NCBI GenBank assembly: GCA_949825065.1
Contig: OX463847.1
Span: 32,502,115 to 32,566,114, forward strand
From: Odontocerum albicorne
Lineage: Eukaryota; Arthropoda; Insecta; Trichoptera; Odontoceridae
Reading direction: 5' to 3'
Length of the DNA: 64,000 bases
The notes under the pieces: generated by a model
What the model saw: the letters and a program-made list of their open reading frames with translations, nothing else
Databases searched by the model: none
Told to the model about the DNA's origin: nothing
In this document: in pieces, positions 31,016 through 41,465 of the stretch
Layout of the letters: every line of letters begins with the position of its first letter
How positions within the stretch are numbered: position 1 is the first letter of the stretch
Position numbers and translations under genes: made by a program

Positions 31016-31215
31016 GGCGACCTATATGTCTAAGTTGGTAAGACGCTTCTTCTTTTTGAAAAAAAGTCTGAAAGAAGCAAACGAAAAAATGTAAGAGAAA
31101 TCGTAGTTATATAAGAAGGTGTATGGATGTAGAGGCGAAGTGTGTGTGTAGATATATGAAAGTCTAGCGCTTTGTCCTCTCTGCCTACCCCGACAAGGAA
31201 ATGGCGTGATTGTAT
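31016..31215 (+). pseudogene. tRNA-like SINE head joined to a LINE family 1 tail
   Basis: GGCGACCTATATGTCTAAGT + TGGTAAGACGCTTCTTC (31018-31052) is the tRNA-like head shared by SINE families A and B (A box TGTCTAAGTTGG). About 10 bases later the LINE family 1 3' region begins and reads CMDVEAKCVCRYMKV, stop, RFVLSAYPDKEMA, then the terminal stop at 31207-31209. Either the LINE tail inserted into a SINE or the two were fused during reverse transcription. Confidence 0.7.
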
Positions 31216-31929
31216 ATGAGTGTGTGAAAGTATACCATAAAGTGGAATGTCTAATATATATACGCATAGAAAAATAGACCCAAAAGAAGTGGAGGAATAA
31301 AGATGATACAATTGAGACTGAATGCTGATGTACAAAAATTCAAAGCGATTGAGATTCCAACAATTTTTGGTGAAGAACAAGGAGAGATGTAGAACTGTAG
31401 AAAAAAAAACGCATGTTAGGAAAATGCAGAAAACTTTGACTAAAAATACTAACAAAAGGAATGGTTAGGAATAAAAAATAATTAAACCACAAGTCAAGAA
31501 AGTATCCATAAAAAATAATTATGAATTTCAGAAGCTTTGAACTAAAAAAGGTTCAAATCCATTTCGTTGGCATAGTGAAATTTTCATGGGGCAAAACAAT
31601 GGGCAGAAAATAAAGAATTGTTCGCAGAAACGAAATTTCTTGATCTGACCTTAGGGTTCAAAGGAAAGCGGTTGTCAGCAAAATGTCAACTTATTATTGA
31701 CCCACAGGTAAAGGGGACCTTTGCGGAATATTGACCTTTTGAACTGAGAGACGCGATTATTATTTCGTATTAATCGAAGCCTTTTAATATGACTTTGATT
31801 ATGAGAGATTGCAATCGTTTTCTTTATGTATACAAAACATTTAAAACATTTTTTTAGTGATTCATTATGAATTCATCCGGTTCGTAGAAAGAATAAAAAT
31901 GTTTTAGATTTATCAAAGGTATTCACTTT
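31216..31929. other. AT-rich non-coding stretch
   Basis: No gene recognised on either strand. Confidence 0.5.
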
Positions 31930-32065
31930 ACGGACTTCATATTCACTCGCCGTGACCGTGGAATGAAGCTGCAAGAGTTATCAGATGTGCACCATCCTTA
32001 TTTACGTTTAAAAGAGAATTGAAAAAAAAATTACATTACTCAGAAAACCCTTCATTCTAATTTTT
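31930..32065 (+). pseudogene. Jockey-like LINE C-terminal fragment
   Basis: After a one-base gap near 31962 the plus strand reads WNEAARVIRCAPSLFTFKRE, then LKKKLHYSENPS. This matches the conserved end of many Jockey/CR1-type pol proteins (TV.LWN.LP..V......FK..L...L). The preceding part (FIFTRRD) is out of frame. It is a small relic. Confidence 0.65.
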
Positions 32066-32428
32066 GGTTTATTGATTAATAAATATAATTTATACTTTAA
32101 CTGATTAGTAGGTAAATTATTTTGATATTATTATGTTGGTTTCGAATCTTTTAGAAAATCATCTATTATAGATTGGTATGTATGATTTTTTTTTATTGCC
32201 ATGAAAGAAATTTAATAAAAAAACCATACAAAGAATGTTTGAACATTTAACTTGCGAATACTTATAAAGTAAATTTTCTTAATAAAAATGAAATCAACAG
32301 TTATTAGAATATTAACCAAGAAATTACTTTCTTATTCCCCTTATTACATTTATCATCGTGACACGTTTTTCTTCCTCCTAAAGCGAGGATCTTTTCAGGC
32401 AGAATTCCAGCTCGTAACGAGAGCAACG
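32066..32428. other. AT-rich non-coding stretch
   Basis: Nothing recognised. Confidence 0.5.
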
Positions 32429-32526
32429 TCTAGTGGTATCATATTATTCTATCTAGTGGTATCATATTATTTCAAATCTAGTGGTATCATATCATTTCAA
32501 ATCTAGTGGTATCATATTATTTCATC
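32429..32526. repeat. Short tandem repeat (23-25 bp), four copies
   Basis: TCTAGTGGTATCATATTATT starts at 32429, 32452, 32477 and 32502, separated by TCTA or TCAAA spacers. Spacing is 23, 25 and 25 bp. Confidence 0.92.
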
Positions 32527-32799
32527 GTGTGTGGTTTATTGCACCAAAGGAATTTTGTATTAAATATTCTAACAAGGAGTATAACAAAATGAAAACTAAA
32601 ACCTTGAATACAATAGTTTTAAAATTACTACTAAAACATTACAGCACTTCACTATCGGAAGTTTAAAAAAAATCAGACGACGGTTGTGACTTCGTACCTT
32701 ACCTGCGAGAACATCGTTTTATTTCATCGTTTCACGAGGTTTAGATTATTATTTTTCACAGAGTACAAATTTTCTTCCGCAAACACGTATTGTCATCGT

Positions 32800-32992
32800 A
32801 TTGTATTATATTATTATATAATTGCATACGACATAACCTGGCGGGCTTATTGTCATGTGTCAATATTTTCCAAGCAACCAGAAAGGTGTTAAAAAGGCCT
32901 TGAGTGAAAATTAATAAAATCTAATTTCCAACGTGAATCGAATCAGCAGCCCTTGGGTTGGAAGACAGCACTTAAGCCATGAAGGTCGTCAT
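32800..32992 (-). repeat. SINE family A copy
   Basis: Reverse-strand features: CATACGACATAACCTGGCGG, GCTTATTGTCATGTGTCAAT, CAACCAGAAAGGTGTTAAAA, GAGTGAAAATTAATAAAATC, and ACGTGAATCGAATCAGCAGC (B box). The A-box side is partly decayed (ACTTAAGCCATGAAGGTCG). It is the first of three same-orientation copies within 900 bp. Confidence 0.82.
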
Positions 32993-33054
32993 ATTAGGGA
33001 TTTCGACGAACCCGAGAGTTCGTCGTAACATTTCAATGTATTCTATTAGAAATC

Positions 33055-33150
33055 GTCGTTAACAATATAACCTGTCGAGTTTATTGCCATGTTATAATAT
33101 TTTTCAACTAATCAATAAATTGTTGTAGATGGCTTAAGTGAGAACTATAT
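33055..33150 (-). repeat. SINE family A, partial copy
   Basis: AACAATATAACCTGTCGAGT, TTATTGCCATGTTATAATAT and ATGGCTTAAGTGAGAACTAT match the 3' half of family A on the minus strand. The tRNA head is absent. Confidence 0.7.
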
Positions 33151-33344
33151 TAGATCACAATTGTTGATGTATTGAGTGGTTCTGTTCGTTCTATGCGATT
33201 CAATTCTGAACAGGTTGAAACGACGGATCTCTGAAAGACCTGAGAGCCGGCGTAGCTTTGTGTAGTAAGAAATTGACAATGTGTCAATTGAAGAGAAAAT
33301 TCTATAGGATCTGTTACTGGGTCGGCTCTTTCACACGGTCAAAC

Positions 33345-33694
33345 TTTCGCTCTATGTCTATAGTCGATTTATCTTTAAACTTTGGCTTAAAAAATATTAA
33401 ATATCATCTAAATGACACGACATGCTGTCCAGATTATTTTTTCGCTTTCTATTTCTTCCTTTTTATATACGTTTCTCTCTCTTGCTAGAGGTATCTTGTA
33501 TAGTATTACACTTTTGAGGTATACAGTTAATTACTATATGGGAATTTCTTTCAACCTACCAGAAATTAGCTAAAGACAAAACCAAAGTGAAAACCAGACT
33601 AGAATACATTTTTGAATAAAATCGGGTATGAGCGGTAATCGAACTGCAAATCCCAGGTAGGAAGACGAGCGTGTTACCAAATAGAAGTTACATT
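33345..33694 (-). repeat. SINE family A copy with a shared downstream flank
   Basis: 33495-33694 is a minus-strand SINE A (TATAGTATTACACTTTTGAG, AAAGTGAAAACCAGACTAGA, GCGGTAATCGAACTGCAAAT, CGTGTTACCAAATAGAAG). The adjoining 33345-33490 (TCTATAGTCGATTTATCTTT, TTTTTCGCTTTCTATTTCTT) is homologous to 52715-52860, which adjoins another minus-strand SINE A. The repeated unit is therefore larger than the SINE itself. Confidence 0.72.
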
Positions 33695-33695
33695 G

Positions 33696-34829
33696 ATGTT
33701 TTTTTTTAAAATAATATTTCATACAGCGATATCAGTAATTTAATGTATCGCACTTTCGTTACTGAATATAGTGAATAATGAATGGGCAAATAATATTGCA
33801 AATGGATATAGTTAAAATAAATTAATAACCCACATTTGTGAATCACTATTCTGAATATTTACAATAGATAACAGTTAAGTGAAACGAGAGTGAGATAAAA
33901 TTAAATAAACCGATTATTTATTTCATGATTCTTAAAATTTATCATACTTTATTAATTGATATATTAGTTTAATAAAATAAACTAAACAATATACAGAATC
34001 ACAGTAGATAACTAAAAAAAAAATTAAGTTAGGTCTCAGTATCAAAAATAATCAAGTCAATTTAAGTGATAGTCCTCAACTTAACCAGTTTCCCATTCAA
34101 ATACCATTTATTGAAACCGCCTACACACAATTTCTCCTTACTAACCACTAATTCCTCTTCCTCTTTATAAGTAAACCACTAGCAAATATATTTAAAATAT
34201 GTAATTTAGTTCTTCATCACATGACGAAGAATACAAATGTATTTGAAACCGTTAGTGGATTCAATTTATACAATTGTTGTAAATACAAAGAAAAAACTTT
34301 GTTTTATTTCATTCTTTTATATATTTCGTGAAAGTGATAAATTTTTATTTTAATAAAGCAAATAATTATATGGGTCATAATTAAAGGAATTTTGAATCAC
34401 TAATACCCTGCACTATTCCCAACAATGCAAGTTCAATGAACTAAGAAGGCGATAAAAAGCGTATAGTTTCCTGCATATCAAATAAATACAACTTGGCTTA
34501 TTGTGAGATTAGGCACGCCGTCATAGTATGTTGTATTGTGCCAATACTTGGAAACTATTGATACTACTGGGCAGTGATTAGCAAAGGCGATTTATGGTTT
34601 CGTGAAGCGCTTTTCTAGACTTAAGAACAACTGACCAGTGACTTCACTTCATATACACAAATTATACAATATATTGTCACGATAGAACATCTTGAATAAT
34701 TCTGATATTTTGGTAGTATTTTCTCAGATGCAAGAGTAGCGAGAGATACAGCACGGCGTGAATCGATAGAAAACAACGGGACACTAACATTTATACTCGT
34801 ATGTACCGGACAGTATCTAAATTTGCTTA
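33696..34829. other. AT-rich non-coding stretch
   Basis: No gene or repeat recognised. Confidence 0.5.
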
Positions 34830-35190
34830 GATGACACCTCGCAACAGTATTTTAGAACCAATTTTGATGTATGGAAATAAAACGGGGACGTGAAAAAATA
34901 CTGAAAAGAGTCGAATAAATGCTGTAGAAATGCGCACACTTAATAATGGGGTGGCAATGTATGACATAATACGGAATTAAGTTATTAGGAATTAATATGA
35001 AGTGAAGGGATGATCTGTTGTGTAAGTTGATGATCAATTTAAGGTGGTTTGGGTTCGTGAAAAAAATAAATGGAGAGTGCAACAGTTTACAAAACAAACA
35101 CATAGTGCAACAGTGCACACAGTGTGGAAGGCGTGGTAGAGAAAGTTCTAGGAAAGTATAGTTGGATAAAGGTAGTCCAAGGCTGTATGG
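34830..35190 (+). pseudogene. LINE family 1 copy, heavily decayed
   Basis: TTTTAGAACCAATTTTGATG and TATGGAAATAAAACGGGGAC correspond to the V.PTLMYG...W.W segment. TACGGAATTAAGTTATTAGG corresponds to RNEVIR, and GGAAGGCGTGGTAGAGAAAG to GRRGRG. Stops occur in every segment. Confidence 0.7.
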
Positions 35191-36412
35191 AGGTTCCCCT
35201 ATTTTGAGAGATTCTATTTTACTCACAGTCCCATAAAATATGATCTGAGTGGCTACATATATTGCAATAGAAGGAAGGGATTATTTAAACGAAAAAAAGT
35301 TTGCTGTCGAAATTTCTTTGGCCAGTGATATATTAGGAATCCATTAGTTAGGAACGACCCTAGGAGATTTTAAGGTTTTCTTCAACATGCCAAGCAATTT
35401 ACGATAAATGGTGAAGGCGGACATCACCTATGCAGATTTACCCGTCAAAAGAGACGCGATTTTGCTATCAATAAATGTATTTGTCATTATATTATCTTAT
35501 CGTCACACCGTATACCTTACGGGGTAGAGAAAGAGAACTGATCTTCATACTTTTGTATCCAGATATAATATTTTAGCTCCCCGTTCATCTTGTCTCATCG
35601 TTACTACATTTAAATCTGGCCCACTTGATTCCTCGCTCTGTCTTTTCTGCTCACACCATGCACTTATATCTCATGTACTAGTTTATTAATTTTGTTGTAA
35701 TTTTTCATTATCTCCCGATGACCAAAACATCTTAAGGCTCCTAATATACATATGATATATAATAAATATATCTTAGAAAAATGGTACATTCTCATATTTA
35801 GCGTTTTATCCAGGACTCAAACAGGATGCATCTGGTTACTGTTACGTAATGCAGACCATGGTTGAAGAAACATCGGCAATGGTTTAGTAATAAAATACAA
35901 GATAATGAAATAATTGATATAAAACGCTCAGGCTTTATTGTGGGTGCCAGACGTAATTAGTTTTTCTCTGGTTGAATTTGTCAAGTAAATTGTTTTTTAG
36001 TTATAAGATTTTTACCTATTTGGATATTCCTGAAGCCGTTTTTCGTCATTTTGACGTGTTTATTTTACTATTGCAATAGTCATATTATTATTGCACAATA
36101 TTTAATGAATCGAGGATCTTTTTTATTTATTTAATAACGAAAAATATGACACAAAAATATTTGTCAAATTATACCCATATTCAAATTTATATCTTTAGTA
36201 ATTTATGTATTATAACTATGAATTACCTCAATTTTAAATTTCTACATTCCATTTTATTTTTAATAATCTTAATGTTTAACTTTTTAGAAATAGTTAACAC
36301 CTACATACTGAATTACGAGTATAACTAGGTAAAATCTTAGAACGTACTTGTCCTTCAGGATAGTTGCACGTCATCACATTCACTCAGACCTTGGTCCTCT
36401 GCCAATACTGTA
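35191..36412. other. AT-rich non-coding stretch
   Basis: A minus-strand-like LINE remnant may lie at about 35500-35690 (CACCGTATACCTTACGGGGT, CACTTGATTCCTCGCTCTGT, CTCACACCATGCACTTAT), resembling the reversed family 1 tail. Otherwise nothing recognised. Confidence 0.4.
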
Positions 36413-36473
36413 GGTGGACTAGTCAGGCAATAGATGATAATATGGTGGACTAGTCAGGCAATAGATGATGCTT
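36413..36473. repeat. 31-bp direct duplication
   Basis: GGTGGACTAGTCAGGCAATA + GATGAT occurs at 36413 and again at 36444. Confidence 0.9.
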
Positions 36474-36539
36474 CTGAATTATTGTTGGTTTTCGTTTTCT
36501 CGGGTAGTTTTTAAATTGTATCGTTCTTTATCTGCCTCA

Positions 36540-36870
36540 ACGCGTAAGATATATGAGTGGCATATCCAGCTTGATAAGGAACCTGAAGACAACCCTTTGG
36601 GAGGTCGTATTAAAATTTATGATTTTGTATGAATACTACACTCTAACTAAAGCCGAATATGTGTTCCTATCATATACCGGAAGATTTACAAAGCTTTTTT
36701 GTAGTCCATCTTCCCTTGTTTATATTTCTGCGGTTTTCTTAGCAAATATATTATTGTAATATTTTTAATATGTTAATTATAGTGCGTTAAAGCACTGATT
36801 CAGAGCGCCCTTGAGGAATGTCTGGTCTCTAAACGGTGCTATATTCGTATAAATAAATTGTCATTTTTTA
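36540..36870 (+). repeat. Repeat family D, longer copy
   Basis: AACCTGAAGACAACCCTTTG, GGGAGGTCGTATTAAAATTT, ATACCGGAAGATTTACAAAG and TTTCTGCGGTTTTCTTAGCA match in order the copy at 45180-45400. The 3' end CGCCCTTGAGGAATG, TCTCTAAACGGTGCTATA and AAATTGTCATTTT matches the D ends at 6815, 18955 and 45748. Its class is not known. Confidence 0.7.
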
Positions 36871-38224
36871 TGATTAGTATAAAAACTTTTTTTTAATGAA
36901 TGCGCATAAAGAAATGTTATATGAAATTTCATGTAATAAGGTCCACATATACAAAATAAATCTTGTGAGAAAAATTTACACTGTAATTTTCAACTGAAAA
37001 GCTTGCGTTACAAGAATGAAAATCACGTCGACAAACGAGTTTTATTTTTGGTTTTAAATAACTGTGAAAAAAGGCTTTTCTCTTTCAGCCTTTCGAAAAG
37101 AAAGCTTTCAAAAGCTCTCAACGGCTCACTTTGTATCGCCATGCCACTTGTATTGAATGAATATTTAGAGCACCTTAAGTTAATGAGATTTTATGATCGT
37201 AGAGTGATGTTTGATTCGATCCTGTTTTTCAAAATAGTAAATAGAATAATATACTCTTTTAAGTTACTGGAATTGATTAACTTCCTAATTCCTTAGAGAA
37301 GTATGAGATTGTAGGATATAATTCTCTCGTACCCAGATTACATCGTTTAGGAAATTAGTATACTGCAGTCTCGGATGTATTTGGATACAATTTTAATCCC
37401 TTTATGCATCATAAATCAGGTGCCACGGCGTGACTCGTTATTTTTTTCTTTTTCTTGTCGTTGATTTTTTTCTCTTTAACTTTTCAAAGACTAAAAAATA
37501 TCTTATACCTTTTTATGTGTATTGAGTAAAGAAATTATACAATTCTTTTTTGCATACTGTGGACTTGGCCCTCCTGAGCCCTGGCCTGTTACCAGTTTGT
37601 ATCATATATATATTAGGTACTATACATGTACGAGCTACTGCCTAATATTTTTTTAATACAAGTCATCTTAATGTTTATACTCGTACTTTGAATCATAAGT
37701 TGATTTTATATTCATTCGCACTCAAAATTCTCACTTAAATTTTATTATAGTAACTATTTTAATGCTCAATAAAAGATTGTACCGACTAAATAAATAAAAA
37801 TTAGTTTTTTTTTGTGAGAACTCGATGTTATACAAGAAAGTACACTTGCTTCAAATATCTGTGCCCTTATTGATCTGAATTCAAGAGATGCTTTCTATTA
37901 TTAGAATTCACGACTGGTATTGTGCCAAGATATCAAATTTTCACTTTCCTCAAATATTCAATGAGGAAACTTCTAAATTCGCACGACAAAACTTCAGTAT
38001 CTGGACATAAAAAGATAAAAATCTCAAACAGGCTTTACTGACGAGGTTCATTCAAGAAGTTAAGACTACTTTATCGATAATATTATTAATATCAAATTAT
38101 ATAAAAATGTAGTTTGAAGTACAAATATTGTATGTCCAACCTTAAAAAAAGAAATTCACACATTATGTGCCATACTTTTGGTATATAGTCAGATTTAAAA
38201 AATGTTATAAACAGTTTGATCATT
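36871..38224. other. AT-rich non-coding stretch
   Basis: A plus-strand frame of 97 codons at 37003-37296 has no recognisable motif. Its composition is ordinary for the region, and I treat it as chance. Confidence 0.45.
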
Positions 38225-38495
38225 CGTTTACTCCTACAAACTGAAAATGGGCATGGATATAGAAAAAGGCTGAATAAATGCTGTGTACTAAGAATAATAC
38301 ATATGATTACAATTTATGTCATAATACAGAATTAAGTCATAAGCGATGTATGGACTTAAAGCTGATGTATTAAGTAAGATTAAGAGAGCATTCTGAAATA
38401 TTTTGGCTATGTAGAAAAAATGAATGAAGAAAGACTAACAAAAGAAATGTATAGATAAGTTGGATATGTGAATGGAAGGCGTGTTAGGGGTTCGG
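38225..38495 (+). pseudogene. LINE family 1 copy, 3'-truncated
   Basis: AACTGAAAATGGGCATGGAT corresponds to the E.W.W block, AATACAGAATTAAGTCATAA to RNEVI, and KMNEERLTKEMYR is readable at about 38417-38458. A GRRVRG block follows, after which homology stops abruptly near 38490, so the 3' end is missing, unlike most copies. Confidence 0.72.
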
Positions 38496-39269
38496 TTTTA
38501 ACCTTACTAGTTGAGCTAATTAAAGTTAACGCCGCTTCACTAAAAATGTCAACAATGCTACTAATATTATTAAGAAAGAACCAGAATATACTACAAATAT
38601 ATAGTATAACTATATATTTACCTTACAAAAACAACTTTTCAAATGCTCCTCGAGTAATGAACTCGTCTCGCAGGAAGCTGTACCTTATGCTTTGACAGCT
38701 GTCGTATTGTTGAAACCCATGGACGTTCAATCAGTTAATTTCCTTTTTGTAACCTAACTTTTACTTTTACGGTGTTAAGTTGACCACTGCCCGATGTGCC
38801 ACAAATTTGATAGACATGTCAATGAAACAATAATTCACATAAATTTAAAAATTCAAAATGTCGAGAGTAAAGAAATGAAAAGAAAACATACAAAATATTA
38901 TTTTTCGACATCACTTATGACTTCCAGAAGGGAGAGATAGAGAAAGAAAAATAAAATGGGGAATAAGGAAAAACACGCTGTCATTGAAGAGAGACATAAT
39001 GATGTTTTTTAGCCGTGGGCTAGTTCCAGAAATTAAAAAGTATCGAGGTATTCATAAACTCCCAAAAATACAGGAAATAAAATACCCATGCTACCCAGAT
39101 GAGTAGGTAAGAACAGGTTTCAAAACGTTAATCTATTGTATTTAAGTTAATTCGTCGACATCGTGGTCCAGGTATTAGCATGGTTGCTAAGCAATCAATG
39201 CCTGCCAACAATATTAACGTACAAGTGTTGTTACCCCTGCGTGGTGAGTATAATTATTGCTAACAAGTA
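38496..39269. other. Non-coding stretch
   Basis: Nothing recognised. Confidence 0.5.
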
Positions 39270-39420
39270 TGATGATTAACTGCGAGTACCGGCCTAGTCT
39301 AGTGGTTCTAAGCTCGCAGACTCGATAAACGCGGCCGAAGACAATATTGGCTCTCAGCCACGCTCTTCAATATGTCCGAATCTGTGAGATATGTTGAATG
39401 ATACCATGAGAGTAAAGACA
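39270..39420 (+). repeat. SINE family B, 3' part
   Basis: ACTCGATAAACGCGGCCGAA, GACAATATTGGCTCTCAGCC, CAATATGTCCGAATCTGTGA and GATACCATGAGAGTAAAG follow the family B 3' order (CTCGATTGATGGGGCCGAAG, GACAATGTTGTCTCC, TGTCCGCATCGCCAATTCG, GGCACCAT). It abuts a miniature mariner. Confidence 0.65.
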
Positions 39421-39458
39421 AAAAAAAGAAAACTCGCCAGTTTGTCCTTTGTATTATA

Positions 39459-40014
39459 AAGGGTCTTTCAAATTGAGGGGGTTTTTTAATTCTTGGATAA
39501 AACACAGATGGCGTGTCGAACTTGCCTGGGTCTTGTGACATTTGAGAAGTGATGTATGACATTTATAAAAATGTAGTCGTATACAATACAACAACGCGTT
39601 CAAGTTGTTGAATCATTTTATGTATTGTAATCTCCGGAAACGGTGATGTTAATTGGCCTCCAAGATCATGTGATCTGACACCGTTGGACTATTTTCTCTG
39701 GGGTTAAGTGAAAAGTCAGGTCTATAAGAATGACCCCCAATCAATTCCTGAGCTGAAGGACGAAATTATTCGCGTTATTGGTAAGTTAGAACCGCAATTA
39801 TGCCAACATGTCATCGAAAATTTTGACAAAAGAGTGGACATCTGTGAAGCTGCAAGAGGTGGACATTTGGCGGATATTGTTTTTTGTGTTTAAATATCAA
39901 ACATTATACTTCAATGACCAGTAAAAAGTTTTTTGAAATCAAAACAAATTATGCGTTTTATTCAAGAATTAAAAAAAAATTAATTAAAAACACCGCTCAA
40001 TTTGAAAGATCCTT
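39459..40014 (+). mobile_element. Miniature mariner-like element with transposase remnant
   Basis: The left end AAGGGTCTTTCAAATTGAGG and the inward right end AAGGATCTTTCAAATTGAGC are inverted repeats with TA on both sides (39457-39458 and 40015-40016). Inside, 39654-39893 reads WPPRSCDLTPLDYFLWG, stop, VKSQVYKNDPQSIPELKDEI and onward to HLADIVFCV. This is the C-terminal part of a Tc1/mariner-type transposase, where the aspartate in TPLD is the likely third catalytic residue. The rest of the gene is deleted. At 556 bp with good ends it is a MITE derived from an autonomous element. Confidence 0.88.
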
Positions 40015-40094
40015 TACAATAAAAGTGTCGTAAATAAATTTAAAAATAAAGATTAGAAAAAAACTAACCAACTTAAAATATTTTTAAATTAATA

Positions 40095-40480
40095 CAAACC
40101 ATCACGCAGTTTTCCTGTCGGAGCAGGTAGAGAGGAAAGACCGCTAGACTTTTCTATCGCGACAAACACTTTTCGTCTCTTCTACATCCATTTACCTTCT
40201 CATACAACTCCTACGTTTTCTCTGATTTTTAACATATTATTTTTTTTAAATATTATTAACTTGATCAAGCTACACTTTCCTTGGTCGTCCTCTGCCATGC
40301 CTTCCACTTATAATACATATATAATGTTTATTTGTTTTGTTAAACTTTCTTCATTCATTCGTTCTACATGCCCAAGCAATCTCAAAGTACACTTCATGAT
40401 CTTACTTAATACATCAGCCTTCAGTTCATATTCATCCCTATTCCCTTCATTTCGTTTTCTCTAATATTTAATTCTGCATA
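40095..40480 (-). pseudogene. LINE family 1 copy
   Basis: Minus strand: GRHGRGRPRK at about 40285-40314, preceded by an NEESLTKQ-like stretch and by the E.KADVLSKI-type segment. The 3' end (reversed) is AACCATCACGCAGTTTTCCT next to GTCGGAGCAGGTAGAGAGGA. Frames are broken. Confidence 0.75.
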
Positions 40481-40917
40481 TATAGTAATAAAACCTGTAT
40501 AGCAAGTTATCGATAATTTTTATTATCATTATACTTTGGAGAAGAAAAAGTTGGAATTTCAATGGATACGTGCGGCAACCAAGTTCCTGCAGTATTATGG
40601 AATCGTAAAGAGGAACAATAAAGCACGGGCTATTGACCTGATATGGATCAACGCGTTTCGCGATACGATCGCGGCCTGCTTTCCAGTAACTTTGAATACT
40701 TGAAATGGAATTCGACTTCTGGACTAAACCAGTAACATAAATTTATGTTGAGTCTGCTATACTATGAATATTTCTTGTTGCCAGTGGTCAAGGGTTTTTA
40801 GTTCATTTCTTAGTGGGCTTCTTTTTTCACACATTTTAAATAAAATAAATATAGGTTCATTCATAGCAACATAGTATGTAAATATATAAATACATTCCGA
40901 AATCGCACATACATATA
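40481..40917. other. Unassigned stretch with a short open frame
   Basis: From about 40540 to the stop at 40704 the plus strand is open without an ATG near its start and reads FQWIRAATKFLQYYGIVKRN, then NKARAIDLIWINAFRDTIAA. The base composition is more balanced than the surroundings. I do not recognise it: it may be a fragment of a mobile-element or host protein. Confidence 0.3.
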
Positions 40918-41090
40918 TCTAAATAAAATACATTTAAGAGATAAACTATTAAAAGGTCTGGGCTCAATTAATAACATCTCCCGGCCGAGACATACTCCAT
41001 CAATATAGGGCAAGCCCGGCCGCGACGACATCTGATGCTTTTCAGCCCACACCCTTGTACATGTAGACCAAGGAAAAAAAACAGAAAATC
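40918..41090 (+). repeat. Repeat family T copy
   Basis: AAAATACATTTAAGAGATAA, AAAGGTCTGGGCTCAATTAA, TCAATATAGGGCAAGCCCGG, CATCTGATGCTTTTCAGCCC and ACACCCTTGTACATGTAGAC. Here the 5' and 3' blocks are directly joined, whereas in 61328-62010 about 480 bp lie between them. Confidence 0.75.
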
Positions 41091-41129
41091 AATAAATGGC
41101 AGATTTTTTTTATCCATGGGATAACATTG

Positions 41130-41465
41130 TATAGCGAATAAAGAACGAAATAATAAGTGATGAATACGAACTTAAGGCTGATGTATTTATTAAGATCAAG
41201 AAGAGCTATCTGAGATGGTTTGGTCTTGTAGAACGAATAATTGAAGAAATATTAACAAAATAAAATATAGTGCAAATGTGAGTGGAAGACGTGGGAAGAG
41301 GAAACTAAGAAAATTATGGTTGAAAGAAGGAAACGTAAAAGGTCATAGAAATCATAGGATTTGTATGAGATGGTGTAGAAGAGGCGAAGGATTTGTGTCG
41401 AGATGTGAAATTCTCGCGCTCTGTCTTCTTTCCCTACCCTGACAGAGAAATTGCGTGATGGGATA
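41130..41465 (+). pseudogene. LINE family 1 copy
   Basis: SYLRWFGLVERI is readable at about 41208-41243 (RWFGHVERM motif). A GRRGKRKLRK-like block follows, then a CMRWC segment and the 3' end CCCTACCCTGACAGAGAAAT, TGCGTGATGGG. With the minus-strand copy at 40095-40480 it forms another pair whose 5' ends face each other. Confidence 0.78.

Noticed and set aside
37003..37296. 97-codon plus-strand frame as a gene
   Set aside because: No recognisable domain, composition like its non-coding surroundings, and no supporting signals.
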